DNA of 8,204 nucleotides from NCBI GenBank assembly GCA_913049565.1, contig CAJWZG010000127.1, forward strand, positions 1-8,204, written 5' to 3'. Each line of letters opens with the position of its first letter. The first letter of the stretch is position 1. Of the stretch, positions 8,016-8,204 are shown piece after piece. The stretch comes from an uncultured Gammaproteobacteria bacterium (GTDB taxonomy: Bacteria > Pseudomonadota > Gammaproteobacteria > Pseudomonadales > Azotimanducaceae_A). The notes below the pieces were generated by a model. The model was not told where the DNA came from and searched no databases. It worked only from the letters and a program-made list of their open reading frames with translations. A program made the position numbers and the translations under genes.

Positions 8016-8021
8016 ATTATA
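8016..8021 (-). promoter_or_regulatory. Candidate -10 element (TATAAT) for the thiolase-like/RDD unit
   Basis: The minus strand carries an exact TATAAT, 68 bases upstream of the ATG at 7947 and just beyond the stop of the preceding partial gene. No good -35 hexamer sits 16-18 bases upstream (the 17-base position reads CCCGGA), and the TG just before the hexamer lacks the spacer base of a true extended -10. Plausible for sigma-70, not proven. Confidence 0.4.
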
Positions 8022-8044
8022 CATCAGTAAGTTCGGTCTCCGGG

Positions 8045-8204
8045 CTACCAAGTACGCAGGAGCACTGCACCATTTGGAGTACTCAGCTCGGCAGTGAAGG
8101 CATTGGGGCCAGCGGTGACAGGTATCAAAACGCCAAGCTGCGAGAGAAACGCCTGGTACTGCTCGGGTTGATCAGCGCTCACGCTGAAAGCTGTGAGTTC
8201 GCAG
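8045..8204 (-). CDS. C-terminal end of unidentified protein (partial)
   Basis: The minus strand is open from the window edge for 52 codons and ends at TAG (8047-8045). The other two minus frames and the plus frames are interrupted or lack good starts, and codon use here is natural. The visible tail has an alternating pattern: a strand-like LTAFSVSA, a helix-like QPEQYQAFLSQLG, then strands around FTAELSTPNGAVLLRTW. A beta-alpha-beta-beta order ending in a short 'tp.G.v.L' strand is reminiscent of vicinal-oxygen-chelate (glyoxalase-like) domains, but this is weak, and no metal ligand can be assigned in so short a piece. Its stop is 97 bases upstream of the thiolase-like ATG on the same strand, so it may belong to the same unit or to a separate one ending here. 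Confidence 0.6.
   Translation of the reverse strand, partial: CELTAFSVSADQPEQYQAFLSQLGVLIPVTAGPNAFTAELSTPNGAVLLRTW

Noticed and set aside
1..8204. Mobile element, phage, CRISPR or defence system
   Set aside because: No transposase, integrase, repeat array, long terminal inverted repeats or defence motif was seen; most genes are housekeeping or common families.

Overview
The window looks like a chromosomal segment from a gammaproteobacterium. The basis is the pepA-holC-valS cluster, a classic gammaproteobacterial arrangement, and ValRS, PepA and HolC products of typical gammaproteobacterial form. G+C is near half by eye. A thiolase-like acyl-CoA protein would fit a free-living, perhaps marine, lineage, but the lineage call is inference only. 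I see no tRNA, rRNA, CRISPR array, insertion sequence or phage gene. The content is mostly housekeeping, and I did not find a convincing new multi-gene system.

Layout. Plus strand, left edge: the last 50 codons of a zinc-binding dehydrogenase/quinone oxidoreductase (to 155). An unrecognised 149-residue reading frame follows (265-714), with a weak start and a possibly broken 5' end. A convergent gene-poor stretch (715-1121) separates these from the minus-strand block. From 1122 to the right edge every gene is on the minus strand. In transcription order (right to left) they are: the C-terminal end of an unidentified protein (8045-8204), a thiolase-like protein (6490-7947), an RDD-family membrane protein (6037-6486), then after 154 bases pepA (4431-5882), holC (3955-4410) and valS (1122-3908).

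How the genes relate. pepA, holC and valS are spaced 20 and 46 bases apart and probably share a transcript. They supply peptide turnover, a clamp-loader-associated replication subunit and tRNA-Val charging. The thiolase-like gene and the RDD gene are 3 bases apart and are probably translationally coupled. In many gammaproteobacteria pepA is preceded by the divergent lptF-lptG pair. That pair is absent here, and the RDD gene lies directly upstream of pepA. The most useful second looks are this altered junction, the thiolase-like protein with no canonical catalytic residues, and the uncertain coding content of 156-1121.
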